From NCBI RefSeq assembly GCF_030704535.1, contig NC_081815.1, forward strand, positions 3,730,501-3,794,500: a DNA stretch of 64,000 nucleotides, given 5' to 3'. Shown in pieces: positions 33,517 to 45,681 of the stretch. The number at the start of each line of letters is the position of its first letter. Positions within the stretch are counted from its first letter, which is position 1. The position numbers were made by a program, and so were the translations under genes. A model generated the notes under the pieces. It ran no database searches. It worked only from the letters and a program-made list of their open reading frames with translations, and was not told the DNA's origin. The stretch is from Vitis vinifera (Eukaryota > Streptophyta > Magnoliopsida > Vitales > Vitaceae).

Positions 33517-36500
33517 ATTGGATCCCTTTTCATCAATAAATTCTACTAGATTGCGTTGTAATTGTAGGCGAACGATAGATCTTCCATGCCTTATTTCTCA
33601 CTGTAATTTACACGTACAGAGCAATAAATGAAAAAGGAGTACCTCTTTTCTCTTCTGAATCTTCAGTGGATTTTTATTTTTATTTAAAAAATAAAATTAT
33701 TTTTTAAAAAATACATTTTTAAATAGAATAATTAATTATTGGTCTGACAATGATTTGAAAAACGTTTTTAATCTAAAAAAATATTTTTGAAAACAAATTA
33801 GGTATTAGATAAAATTTAATAAACACTTTTAAAAATCTAAAAAAAATCATTTTTAGTGTTCTTAAAAAAAATATTTGAGAAGTGATAATCTTAAAAACAT
33901 TTATAGTAAAAATACTATCAATCAATTGTAATTTAAAAATCAATTTGACAATAATTTTAGGAAATATCTTAGTTTTAAAAAATGTTTAAAAAAAAAAGGA
34001 TGAAAATTTATGAAATATTTTTAAAAATATTAAAAATCACTTTTAGGATTGAAAAATCATTTATAATGCTTTTTTTTAAAAAAAAAATTTATAGGTGATT
34101 TTTAGAAAAAGACTTGTACTAAAAATACTTTGATTAAAAATATTGTGAAACACACTTTAAGAATTTTACGAAACTTAAAAGATGAGTTGTTTACCGAAGT
34201 AATTTACTACATCAAAACATCGAATCCATTTTTTAAAAGATGAAAGATAAAATCTTGACCTTTACATGATTTCATTTACCATAATTCATGACAATTATAG
34301 AAATATTTTTAGAAAAAAAAATATATTTAACACTTATTATAGGGAAATAAATAGCATGTAAATGGAGCCTCAATCGTAGCTGGTAAGCGAAGTCACCGAA
34401 AAAAATATAATTATTATCAATGAATAAAATGAAGTTACTTTAACCTACCAATTGATTGCCATTCATATGGGTGGGACGTGACCATAATCCGTCACCATAG
34501 CTCATAAAAACTTCTCTCAACCCTACTTTCTTTCCCAATCCATATCATTTTTTATTTTTGTAAGCTAAATTTCTTAATTGAATAAATAAATAAATAAATA
34601 AAATCCATAACTTATCTATGCCTACCTCTTCCTTTATTTTTCCTTAACTTTTTGCTTGCTACCATAAATTACATAAGCAAACAATATTAAAATTACAAAT
34701 TCATAGAGAGCTTCATAATCATTGCATGAAAAATTAATCAAAATCATTATGAATTATTCATAAAGAAATTAGATATTAAAAATGATTTATGAATGATGAT
34801 TAGATTCAACTAATTTATATTTGTTCTTATATTATATAATTAATCAAGATAAGGCGTTTAAAAATTAATAATTAAAAAAAAATAGTAATACACCATATTT
34901 TTAGATGTTTTAAATACAAAATTTTAAATTACTAATCTAGTATTATTATCTCTATAAAATAATTATTATGTATTTTTAGCTCGATTTTTTTTATTTTTAA
35001 AATCTCTTTTTAAGAATTAGAGACGAAGTTTGAAAATTTAATTATACCAATAAATAACGATTTACCTGAAAAATCCCGAAATAACTCTAGTACCACCCGT
35101 TAAGTCAAAAGTGTTAAGATATCATGAATCACTTTGAATCATAATTTTTTTTTAATCTTATGAGAAAATTCGGGATAAGAAATTAATTAATTTTGAATAA
35201 AAGATCCCCAAAAAAACACACACACACGACTTTCAATCAATTCTTGATGACGAATCTAACACTACCGGTAATTAAAACATGGGAAAAAAAAGAAGGAAAA
35301 AAAGGAAAGAGAATATTCAAAATCGTATTAAGAAAAGAAAAAAGAAAAAATAATTGATTGACATAAGTGGTTAGCAGTTCCTTAATTGAGCATTAATTCA
35401 AGTTTCATTTACAGGTTGGAAATTTGAAATTTCCCGGGTGGGACCACGCCAGTCGCCAATTTAACGTATACGCATTAACGGCTCAATTCCAAATGCTTTC
35501 ATGTTTCCAATAGTACCCTTACCAAACACCAAAAACAACAAGATTGCCACTTAGCACCTCCCCCTCGATCCCTCTGATTTCTACCTCACAAGAAACGTAC
35601 CCGAGTAGGTTATCTAAGCTTCTAGGAAAGCCAATGGACATTGATGGTCAAACACACACTACTTTTTTATTTGGTTTACCACCATGCCACCACAACATCC
35701 CAAAAAATAAAATAAAAAATAATTACTAATTAATAAAAAAATTCCTGAAAAAATAGATAATTTTTTTCCCCACTATTTGAGAGGTCAACAAAACCTCCGG
35801 TCCAATTGGTCAAGCAGCCACTCCCACTTCAACATGCGGTTGACCTAATATAATCTTTTACTATTCTTTCTCCTTTTTTCGGAGTATATTACTTTGGAAT
35901 TTTTTGCTTTTACGTTTTAAGCTCTTTTTCATGTGAATTTAATACGCGTATGTCATAAATTCGTTTAAGCCGACCCCACCTAAGAGAGAATGGGTGAGAT
36001 GTAGGTTTCATAATTTTTATAAAATAATTTTTGGAAAATGTCAAAGAGTCCAATTTTTTTTACTTACATGAAGAGTTTTATATTGTTCAAATTCAGCGGA
36101 GGGAAGATTTCTTGCTCGAGCCGCAAATTTTGGAAAATAAGCAAAAATTAACCTATTTTAGAAAATATATTATTATTTTTAGATTAAGAATGACAAAATT
36201 TGATACGATTTATTTTGATATATTTTATTTTATAAATTTAAGTTAAATATAACTTTATTCGAATGTTTACATAAAAATTTATTTTTGACCGTTTATTTTA
36301 ATTTAATTTAATTATATTGATATTAATATCTTATGTGAATTGATGGATTCAAGTACACAAATTTGTTTCCACCACCTTTTACTCTTGTCAAGATCATTGA
36401 TATTCGGGAAGTGAAACATAGAAGCCATGGGATTTAGGCCAGGTGGCAAGCTCACATTGGTGGCAAAGGTGGGTACGTGTCTCCATGACTTAAAACACCT

Positions 36501-36750
36501 TTTCGTCCATAGCTTGTTATCTTACCCAATGTTTAATCATCACCTTTACTAAATTTTTGAAATTTGAAAGGGTGGTATGAAAATTGGGATCATATTTTAA
36601 GAAAATTCAGAAATTTTTTTATGATAAATTCAGGGGGCATCGGGGAATTTGTGGTAGCATTGGAGAAATTTGTCGAGGGGAGACTATAAAAAATTAACCA
36701 AAAAAATAATATAATATAATAAAATAAAGGAGGGAGGCGGGACAGCCAGG
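33517..36750. other. AT-rich spacer upstream of FATB
   Basis: No gene is recognised. At about 33770-34165 a stretch rich in AAAAATCACTTTTA/TTTTTAGTG words could be a further small inverted-repeat element, not resolved. (AAAT)n lies at about 34579-34602 and (CA)n at about 35217-35227. Short frames at 35544 and 36031 show no family. Confidence 0.45.
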
Positions 36751-36757
36751 TGGATAC

Positions 36758-36764
36758 TATAAAA
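36758..36764 (+). promoter_or_regulatory. TATA box of the FATB gene
   Basis: TATAAAA within GATACTATAAAAGGCC, in a GC-richer block. It lies about 1.4 kb before the start codon, which fits the long intron in the leader. Confidence 0.65.
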
Positions 36765-37063
36765 GGCCGGAGATGGAGGCCAATCCTCTACCATCCACTG
36801 AACCGCTGGCCCCAATTCAACCCCACTCTCTCTCCTGAGTTGTGTTTTTTTTTTTCTTGCGCTTTTCGAAAGTTGAACGAAGCCTCGGAACAAAATTACG
36901 AGAAAGATCGCAAACCCTAGAAACCAATCCACCACCATCTCTAGGGCTTTGCAGATCGAATTTGTGGTCGTTTTCTCTCTAACCACTGATATTTTCCCCC
37001 ATTTTCCTCCTTCCCTCATTCACACTTAGCTCTTTTCTTTCGTTTTGCTATCTCTCGTTGGAG

Positions 37064-38085
37064 GTACGGACCTTTCATTCATTTGTTTTTGTTTTTACCT
37101 CATTTTCTCATCTGATCTGGTTTCTCGTCTCGCAAGCTTGTTTGGTGGCTGCGAAGCTCTGAGAAAGGAGAGAAGGTGTTTTTGTTTTAAATGTATGGTT
37201 TTTTTTATGTGCAATGGAAGATCTGAGATTTGAAGTCTGGGGTCTTGTTTTGCTTGACTGCATTTTCTCATCAATCGAAGTGTCTCCCTGTTGTTGGTTT
37301 TTTCAGAAGAATTGTTCGGATTGTTAATTGTGATGGGGTGGAGGGGCAAAATGGGAAAATTTGGGATTATTTGCGAGCTATTGTGATATTGCTCGAAGAA
37401 CAGATGAAATGTTTTCTGATTTCTCTTTTGGTCTTTTCTGGTTAGAATGCCAGATCTGATGTGATTTTTAGTTGCAGATTATATGCAACATTTATAAATT
37501 ATCTGCAGTTTCTGGCCTTGTTGGTTCTATGATGTTTTGTCCACACCTCTTTTACGATATTTCCCCTGATTTTTAGACGTGACGGTGATAACTTGTTTAT
37601 TTATTTATTTCTGGATTATTTAGAGGAGTGCTGAATTCCTCTGCCTTCCATTCAATTTTATTTGGGTCTGGTTGCTGAGAAAATTTAGGAAATGAAGAAA
37701 AATGAGAAATTTGAATTTTAGAGGATTGATTATTTTAATTTAAATACATGCTAACTAATTTGATTAGATGACTTGAAGCTATCATTTAGAACAAGCCAAA
37801 GCAATCGAAAACAGAAAAGCCTTTTGTATCCTCTGATTCTCTGGAACTGAATGGAATTTTCCGGCATATTTTCTCTCGATTTTCTTGATGTATAAATTTA
37901 CCCTGCATTTTGTTATTTTTTGGTGTCTATTTCTAGAAAAATTTGGAAAATTTCTAGGCACAAATCTTTGTTGGTTTTTCGTTTTTGAAGCTATTGAAAG
38001 AAATGAAAATGTGGTTCCTTTGGTATATTTTTCTGTTCTGTTTTAATTTTGAGAGATTCTGATTTGGTGATAACACGGCATGCAG
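37064..38085 (+). other. Intron in the 5' UTR of FATB
   Basis: Donor GGAG followed by GTACGG at 37064; acceptor GGCATGCAG at 38077-38085. The leader exon before it (about 36790-37063) is pyrimidine-rich. A leader intron of about 1 kb is common for plant FATB genes (family knowledge). Open frames inside it are not genes. Confidence 0.6.
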
Positions 38086-38197
38086 GAACATGTCACAGCC
38101 AACCTCATTCTGGTGAAGACCAACAATTTTCTGTCCCTCCTTTCTCTGAGAGCCTTGATTCAGACAACTAAGTGCACATCTGTTTTACATTCTCATC

Positions 38198-41100
38198 ATG
38201 GTTGCCACTGCAGCCACTTCTGCATTCTTTGCAGTTGCTTCTCCATCTTCTGATCCAGATGCCAAACCTTCCACCAAGCCGGGGGTTGGGTCTGCAATTT
38301 TGAGGGGAATCAAGTCAAGAAATGCTCCTTCAGGCAGTTTGCAAGTTAAGGCAAATGCCCAAGCCCCTCCTAAGATAAATGGTACCACAGTTGGTTATAC
38401 CTCCTCGGCGGAAGGCGTGAAGATTGAGGATGACATGTCGTCGCCTCCACCTAGGACTTTCATCAACCAATTGCCAGACTGGAGCATGCTTCTTGCTGCT
38501 ATTACAACCATCTTCTTGGCAGCTGAGAAGCAGTGGATGATGCTTGACTGGAAACCAAGGAGGTCTGACATGCTAATCGACCCATTTGGCTTAGGGAAAA
38601 TTGTCCAAGATGGTCTTGTTTTCAGGCAAAACTTCTCGATTAGATCATATGAAATAGGTGCTGATCGAACCGCATCCATAGAAACGTTGATGAATCATTT
38701 ACAGGTATGAACAATTAATTCATCACATTTATGTGGCCAAAAGAAAGAGAATACCCCTGTTTAAAAATGAACACTCATAAGGCATCTGGTTGTTTATCAT
38801 CTTGATTGGTGTGTGTAAGCCTGCTTGCTCCTTCACAAGCTTGAAGTTTCTCTCCTTGTATCGCAGGAAACTGCACTTAACCATGTTAGGACTGCTGGTC
38901 TTCTGGGTGATGGTTTTGGTTCAACGCCAGAGATGAGCATAAGGAACCTAATATGGGTGGTCACTCGAATGCAGGTTGTGGTAGATCGGTACCCTACTTG
39001 GTAAGCCATCCAAAGCCTAGCTAGCAAAGCTTTCCCAATTAACCATATGATTTTTTTTTTTTTTTTTTTGTGGTCATGGTGGTTCCACATCATAAGCCAG
39101 CCAGAACCTAGGTAAACATGGTTTTCTCATTTAATTACATGAGTTTTCTTTAGTGGTAATGATGGTTCAACATCATTGATAGGAATTTTCATGTGTGCTT
39201 TGTTCATGTTCAAATTTGCGAAATTCTTCATATAGTGCAAATTAAGAAACTTGTGAGGCTTTCTTTCTTTCTAATGGTAGCTTAGTGCTTATGCCCTATC
39301 CTTAGGGCCCTACTGAAAAAAAATAGAAAAGAGGGTCATTAATGTTGATGTGATGCTTACTTGCTCGACTTCTAGAGAATTTCTTTAGTTGGTCCTGTAG
39401 TGGTGGTTTGGTTAATGTAGATGCGTGTGCATATGGTGATTGTTGATGCCAAATATGAAATTTAAGTTAGGTAAGAAAGGCTAATGTTCTAACAAAATAG
39501 CATCCTGGTTTTCTTGGGAATATATTTGAGAATGCTTTGTAGTTCTATTTACACAAAACCAAATTTTAGTACCCACATCAAGGCCTAAGTGCAATCCATT
39601 GATTAGAGTACTACAATAAGGTATACCCATAAAAAAAGTACTAAAATAAAGTATGGTTAAAGTTTTACTTTTGTCTGTAAGTTTTGGACTACCATATTGG
39701 GATGAAGACTATAATATTGAAAAAAAGTCTTTAACATTTAATTGCAGAATTTGAAATTTTGAATTATTAGATAACTTAAAATGGATGAAAGTGAAAGTTC
39801 TGACACTTGGGACAAAGTTTATTGCATATTACATATGTGTGCAACAAAGTTCTTCTATTTATCCTGATGTGCAAGCCATGTCCACAAAATTTCTTGACCA
39901 CATTCATGGAAAATCCTAGTAAAAAAAAAGGAATGATTCATTTTGCATGCTCTATGCATTAATACAAATGAATAAATAACATTTACTACTGTAGACACTG
40001 CAGTGCCACATAAGAGTGATATACATCAAATTTGTTTGAAGATTGGATTTTTTTTTTAAATTTCGTCTTTTATTTACTTTAATCCTGGAATGTCCTCTAC
40101 TTTCCCACAAGAATCTGATAAGTGACACATGTATATATGATATGAGGAGAACCACTTTTCTACTTTGGTTTTGGTGGTTGACCCAATGAATATGTCCGGC
40201 CACTAGCATCCTGCAATGTTCTTAATATTTGGTGGATTATGAAGGCTAGTGCCTCATTCGTTTTGACAGAATGGTGTCAGAGTGAGTTGCATTGTAACTT
40301 CTGAGCGTATGTAGTTTGCTTGGAAAGGAAAGTAGCTCAATACAGACTACTCATTGGAATGCCTAACAGAATTATGAAGGCTGTAGCTGGAGAGTCTATC
40401 TCAATTATAAATTTAACCTGTCTTGATATTCAACTTCATATTACTGTCCTAAAACCTATTTTTATTGGCCTTCTGTTTGCCCCATGACAGAAACATTATC
40501 TGTAGAAAGCTACAAATGATTATTCATAAACTTCTTTGGAATATTTAGAAACTGATAGAAATTGATGGATTGAACTGATTTCCATCTTGCAGGGGTGATG
40601 TTGTTCAAGTGGATACTTGGGTATGTGCATCTGGGAAGAATGGCATGCGTCGTGATTGGATAATCCGTGATTGCAAAACTGGGGAAACTCTAACCAGAGC
40701 CTCCAGGTTGGAAGTTGTTTTGTAGAAACTCATGATTTTCCAGTGTTGTTCAATTGTTTTTTTTCTCAATGCTTATGACAAACATTTTGGAACCGTTCTG
40801 CCTTTTTTGAATTTGGTGTAGGTGTATTTTTATCAGTATTGGAAGGGGCAAGATATTAGATTGTTTTGTTTTAACACAAACTTATATTTACCTTTTATCT
40901 ATCTTGTTCTATGTACAGTAGGCTAAAAGAATGAAACATGAAAATCACATGCAATTGCATTTTTGTTTTTGTTAAAAAATTCCTGATTTTGGCATTGGGA
41001 AGAGTAAGTTATAAATTTTTGTTCCATAGCCACATTTATGAAAACTGAATGATTTTTGTGAATCATTTGCAGTGTGTGGGTGATGATGAATAAGCAGACC

Positions 41101-43036
41101 AGGAGATTATCAAAAATTCCAGATGCAGTTCGAGCTGAAATAGAGCCTTATTTTATGGATTCTGCTCCTATTGTGGATGAGGATGGCAGAAAACTGCCCA
41201 AACTTGATGACAGCACTGCGGATTATATCCGCACAGGACTAACTGTAAGTCAAATGTTGTTGAATTATGAAGGTTATTGACATGTTTTATGTGTAGTAGT
41301 TTTTTTTCTATTGCTGATTTTTGGTTTCTCATTCTGATATTATATTTTCAATTTACAGCCTAGATGGAGTGATTTAGATGTCAATCAGCATGTTAACAAT
41401 GTTAAGTACATCGGTTGGATCCTTGAGGTAGGTTTTGTGGCCAAGCAAATTATTTTTATTTACAAGTGCTAAACCCCTGCTTCACCCAGTTGGAGCAAGA
41501 GAAATGGATTGGAAATGCCTGGTATCTTTGAGTTTTTTAGTGCAGCTGCTTATAAACTTCTAAATGGCTAACCAGATAAAACAGTTCATCAGAATTGCAA
41601 ATTGGACTGGGTTCAACCAGGACTATTGCTCTTTCTATTTTGATTGAACCAGATAATGTACTGATCAGAAAATTCACTAAAAGCTGGTTTGACTGATCAT
41701 GCCTGTTGATTTGCTAGTTTGTCAGATTTAATTTATAAGTTAAACCTTATGATGATTGAACAGTAGTTTAAAATTCCTTGAATCATGCAACCAAGAAATT
41801 TTTTATTTTGTACTATTATTATTTTTTTTTTCACAGCTTTCCTTAAAAATTCAGCTTTGTGATTAAATAGCTGCTATTAGTTGTCGAACTTAATAAGACA
41901 ACAATGATGCCTTCCCATTTCAATAAATGTTTTGGTTTTTATGAAGTTCATTTCAACCACAACAGTTTGGGTAGGTCTCTGTGTGTAGCTGTCCATGTGC
42001 AAAAACACTTGCTTGCTTTCTGGTAATGTAACATAACAATAATCCAAATGTTTCTTTTATGCTTGTGATATCTGTCCTCTTTGGACTTATTGCTAGAAGG
42101 GACACTTCCTATTTTCCAAAGCACATGGCTGTTTAATATTTAATTGGGTATTCCTTGGCCTAGATTTTTTGCAAAGTCCTTTGAATACTCAAGGACATCC
42201 ACAGTTCATTTTGTTCTATCTTCAAATGACTTGAAGTATATTAAGTTGTGGGGCAGTTGGATGTCCCATGGGAATTGAATTATAGTCCTCCCACATAAGA
42301 AATGAATTTACTATGGTTTTGATAGCATTTAGACAAGCTTGGTTGTTTCTTCAAACTAGTTGAAATAGAGCATTTTTACAAATTCAATGACCATTGGTAG
42401 TGATGTCTGCACGTCGCCTTGCCCACTGGTGTGTGTGATGTGTATTAATGTGCATTCATGTTATTGACCCAAAAAAAAAAATAATAATAATAATAACTAA
42501 ATAAAATTGGAAGAAAATAGTTGTTTGAAATCTGGAAGAAATAGGAAAATATAAAAGGAAATAGTTGGGGTTACTCCTGCTAGTATGCAATGTTTTAACT
42601 GTGCACCTTATTCGCCTCAAACTATGGCCATGTTTCTTTCATCTGTTTATACTTTTTTCCTTGGTTGTGATTTTCTTGTATCTTCCAAGTCTAAGAGTAC
42701 TCTGCATTTCTTTTATTTATAATTTACACACAATTTGATTGAAAGGTCTCATGATGGTTGTTGCAGAGTGCTCCACTGCCAATCTTGGAGAGTCACGAGC
42801 TTTCTTCCATGACTCTGGAGTACAGGAGGGAGTGTGGAAGGGACAGTGTGCTGCAGTCCCTCACTGCTGTCTGCGGAACTGGTGTTGGTAATTTGCTGGA
42901 TTGTGGAAATGTTGAGTGCCAGCACCTTCTTCGACTTGAGGAAGGAGCTGAGATTGTTAAGGGAAGGACTGAGTGGAGGCCAAAGTATGCCCACAGCATG
43001 GGGGGTGTGGGCCAGATCCCAGCAGAAAGTGCTTGA
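38198..43036 (+). CDS. FATB: Palmitoyl-acyl carrier protein thioesterase, chloroplastic (FATB)
   Basis: Six coding exons (38198-38704, 38867-39000, 40593-40706, 41073-41244, 41359-41427, 42767-43036) join in frame to 421 residues. FATB hydrolyses 16:0-ACP and other saturated acyl-ACPs in the plastid stroma, releasing fatty acids for export. Residues 1 to about 50 are Ser/Ala-rich, a plastid transit peptide. A hydrophobic segment follows at about 92-113 (LPDWSMLL, FLAAEKQW), typical of FATB and absent in FATA. The second hot-dog domain has the catalytic set D316, N318 and H320 in DVNQHVNN, with E354 and C355 in YRRECG, 35 residues after H320 as in the family. A TATA box and leader intron lie upstream. 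All splice sites are GT-AG. No damage is seen. Confidence 0.96.
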
Positions 43037-45600
43037 TCTCCTTGCAGCTGGAGTTGCAGTAGGCCCTATTGCTGTCACATTGTTTCTGTAGAATCTTGCT
43101 TGTGGGTTTTTTTTTTTTTTTTTGGGATTTATATATATGTTTTTTTTTTCTTTATATATATATAACGTATATGTTCCTTCTGATTAGTCTTCCATTGGAA
43201 AAAGAAGAAAAAGAATCGGAAGCCCATTGTAATTAGCTCTTCGTGGACTTAGCATCTTTATTCTCTCTTTTAAGTTGGATTCTCAAATTGTATAGTGGGG
43301 GTAAAAAGGGTTGAGTTGGTCGGTGGATGGGGGGCCAGAGAACCGTATGCGATATGCTTGAGGTACCTACCCAAGCCCTTGGCTGTGCAAAACATGTTGG
43401 AACTATACATTCATATTTATTTTTTCGTATTGTGGAATATTTATTTTTTCTCTTTTCAGGATCTCTTTGCTTTATAAATGGTGAATTGTAATTGTGAAAG
43501 ATGGAAAAAGCTCATTACATGTAGCTATAAATGAATCAGAAATTCAGGTGCAAGGCAATGTGCATGTGCATGTAAGGACAAAAAAGAGTGCGGGTGATGA
43601 GTCATAGTCTAATAGATGAAGACATGCAGCAGAGGCCGTGTCTGTGTTTTTCACATTCTCTTAAAACAACAATAGGTCAGTGCCAAAACCATGGACACCC
43701 ACCTGATTTACAAGAAGATTATATGTGGCACCAGTACATCCTGAAAGAAGGTTGGTTGGCCTATTAGGCCCCTCTGAAAGGTGAACCTTGGGCTTGCTTT
43801 TCACTTTTATTGCGGTGTAATTGTTATATTGCACTCCATAACCACGTCGGTCTCACTTTTGCCAACCCCAGCCGCATAACAAAACCACGTTTTCCCCGTC
43901 ATTTTCTTGTTTTCAGTTTGCGCGTCTAATATTGGCGGTGCCTAAGATAAAGAAAACCAGTTGGAGGGCATTGTGACCAAATTTCACAATTCTAATCTCA
44001 CTATTTCAAAACAGCAGGAGAAATCAGTTCCTATACAGCCTTGATCCCTCTATGATTTTTCACTTGGGCTCCATTTAGATGTGAAATGTGGAGCATCCAG
44101 TGCATGTATACTCTTTTGACTGTCGACCCAGTTCATGCACATAGAATTGAGAATTACAATTCCCTACGCCTCTATATATATACATATATAACCTAATCCT
44201 TATCCTCGGTCTATGTATATTGTTTAGGGCTAAGGTAAGTGCAGTGCATCCATATAAGCACTTATATATACTAATCCAAACTCCATGTTCTCCTGTAAAC
44301 TTGTGCATGTACGTGAAGGAGTAGGCATGGCCACCGTGAGACTTCACATGAGTTGGCGTCCATCCCTAAATGCTAAAACCATTCTTTATTTGTTCAGTGT
44401 TCACTGTCAATTACCATATTCACAAGGTTGAACTACATTATTAACATATTGAAAAATGTGATTAATCATATTATATCACATGTATACTAAAAGGTTTCAT
44501 TCTCTATACTGAATTCAATCTCATTCTTTTATACCATGATCTTTCGTCCATTTTATCACACAATTAGAAAGGTGTTACGAAAAATTTCAAGTTATTAGTA
44601 CTGTTTTTTATTATTTTTTATTTTTGGATATTGAAATTAGGGTCAACCCTGCATTTATTCGGCGGTAAGTAATAAGGTACGTTTGTGCCTTTGTTCCATT
44701 GAATTTGCTATTTCTCGCATTGAATTAGTCAGAGGTTGACAGTGCAGGAAGCCCCTGGAAACAAGGGCTGTCGATGATACATCCTGTACCGATTATCTAC
44801 CCACCCGTATCAGTATGTGATTAATGTGAAGGTCCGTACAACCTTTTAAGTTTGAATCCAACCCATTTTTCTGTTCCTATCTCCTGTCTCCTTTCTAAAT
44901 TGTTTGTACCACACCCTTTGGTTTGAAAATTATACATGAAAAGACGAAAGTAGCCTTGAGACCATCAAAAGCCGCGTGCGGCAACTGGTATTCAAAACAA
45001 CGTGTGTAAGTGGAAGCCGCGACGTGATGAGAAAGCGACACGTAGACGACATTCCGACATAGTCACGTGCCTGTCGCCCGTCCCAGTGACCCCACCCTCC
45101 TTTTCCCTCTTTTAACTCTTAATTTTGTTTCAAAATTTTCGGCTCATACTCTAGAAGACTCGAAGCCTGGAAGGCTGGAACACACCTCTCCTCGTCCGGT
45201 GAAACGACATCGTTTTGCCACTCGACAGGCCTCATTTCGCGTGCTTGGTCATGTGTGAAAAATGGCGAGCAAGCATGATCGGAGTCAAGAGGGAAAAAGT
45301 ACGTGGTACGTGATGATTTTATATTTATTTAATTTAATAGCATTTGCTTTAAATGAGTAGCAAAAAGGAAAAAAAAAGATCAACTTTTTTGACTAATTAC
45401 AATTTCAAGTTATAACTCGGAAAAAACAATATTTAAACAGTATGCTGCCACATCAGCGGGGCACAAGTGGTGGCTGTCCGCTGTCGCCCTCTCCAGACTC
45501 ATGTTGAAACACGGGGGATGGGCTTTCCAAACTTCTAAGCTGCTTCCCCACCACTCTCAACTGATTCTTTTTCTTCTCACGTGGCACTTTTCTATTGGTT
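43037..45600. other. Intergenic region between FATB and the Aux/IAA gene
   Basis: It starts with the FATB 3' UTR, including poly-T at about 43107-43124 and TATATA tracts. The rest shows no convincing gene. A canonical auxin-response word TGTCTC lies at about 44886, some 800 bp before the Aux/IAA start. The near-palindrome AAACGACATCGTTTT is at 45202-45216. Frames at 44075-44347 (-) and 45067-45258 (+) look like chance. Confidence 0.5.
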
Positions 45601-45622
45601 CTCCTTTCCAACTTCACCAGCG

Positions 45623-45636
45623 CTCTATATATAGAG
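45623..45636 (+). promoter_or_regulatory. TATA box of the Aux/IAA gene within a 14-bp palindrome
   Basis: CTCTATATATAGAG is a perfect palindrome containing TATATATA. It lies 46 bp before the chosen start codon, so the leader would be only about 20-30 nt (or about 50 nt if the second ATG at 45706 is used). Confidence 0.6.
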
Positions 45637-45681
45637 GGAACTGGGAAGAAGTCCACACGCTCACACTACCGCACAAGAAGG

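Noticed and set aside
33770-34165. Possible further inverted-repeat element (AAAAATCACTTTTA words)
   Set aside because: I could not pair the ends or see a target duplication; plain AT-richness explains most of it.
44075-44347. 90-codon minus-strand frame between FATB and Aux/IAA
   Set aside because: No domain, no splice partners, and TATATA-rich content.
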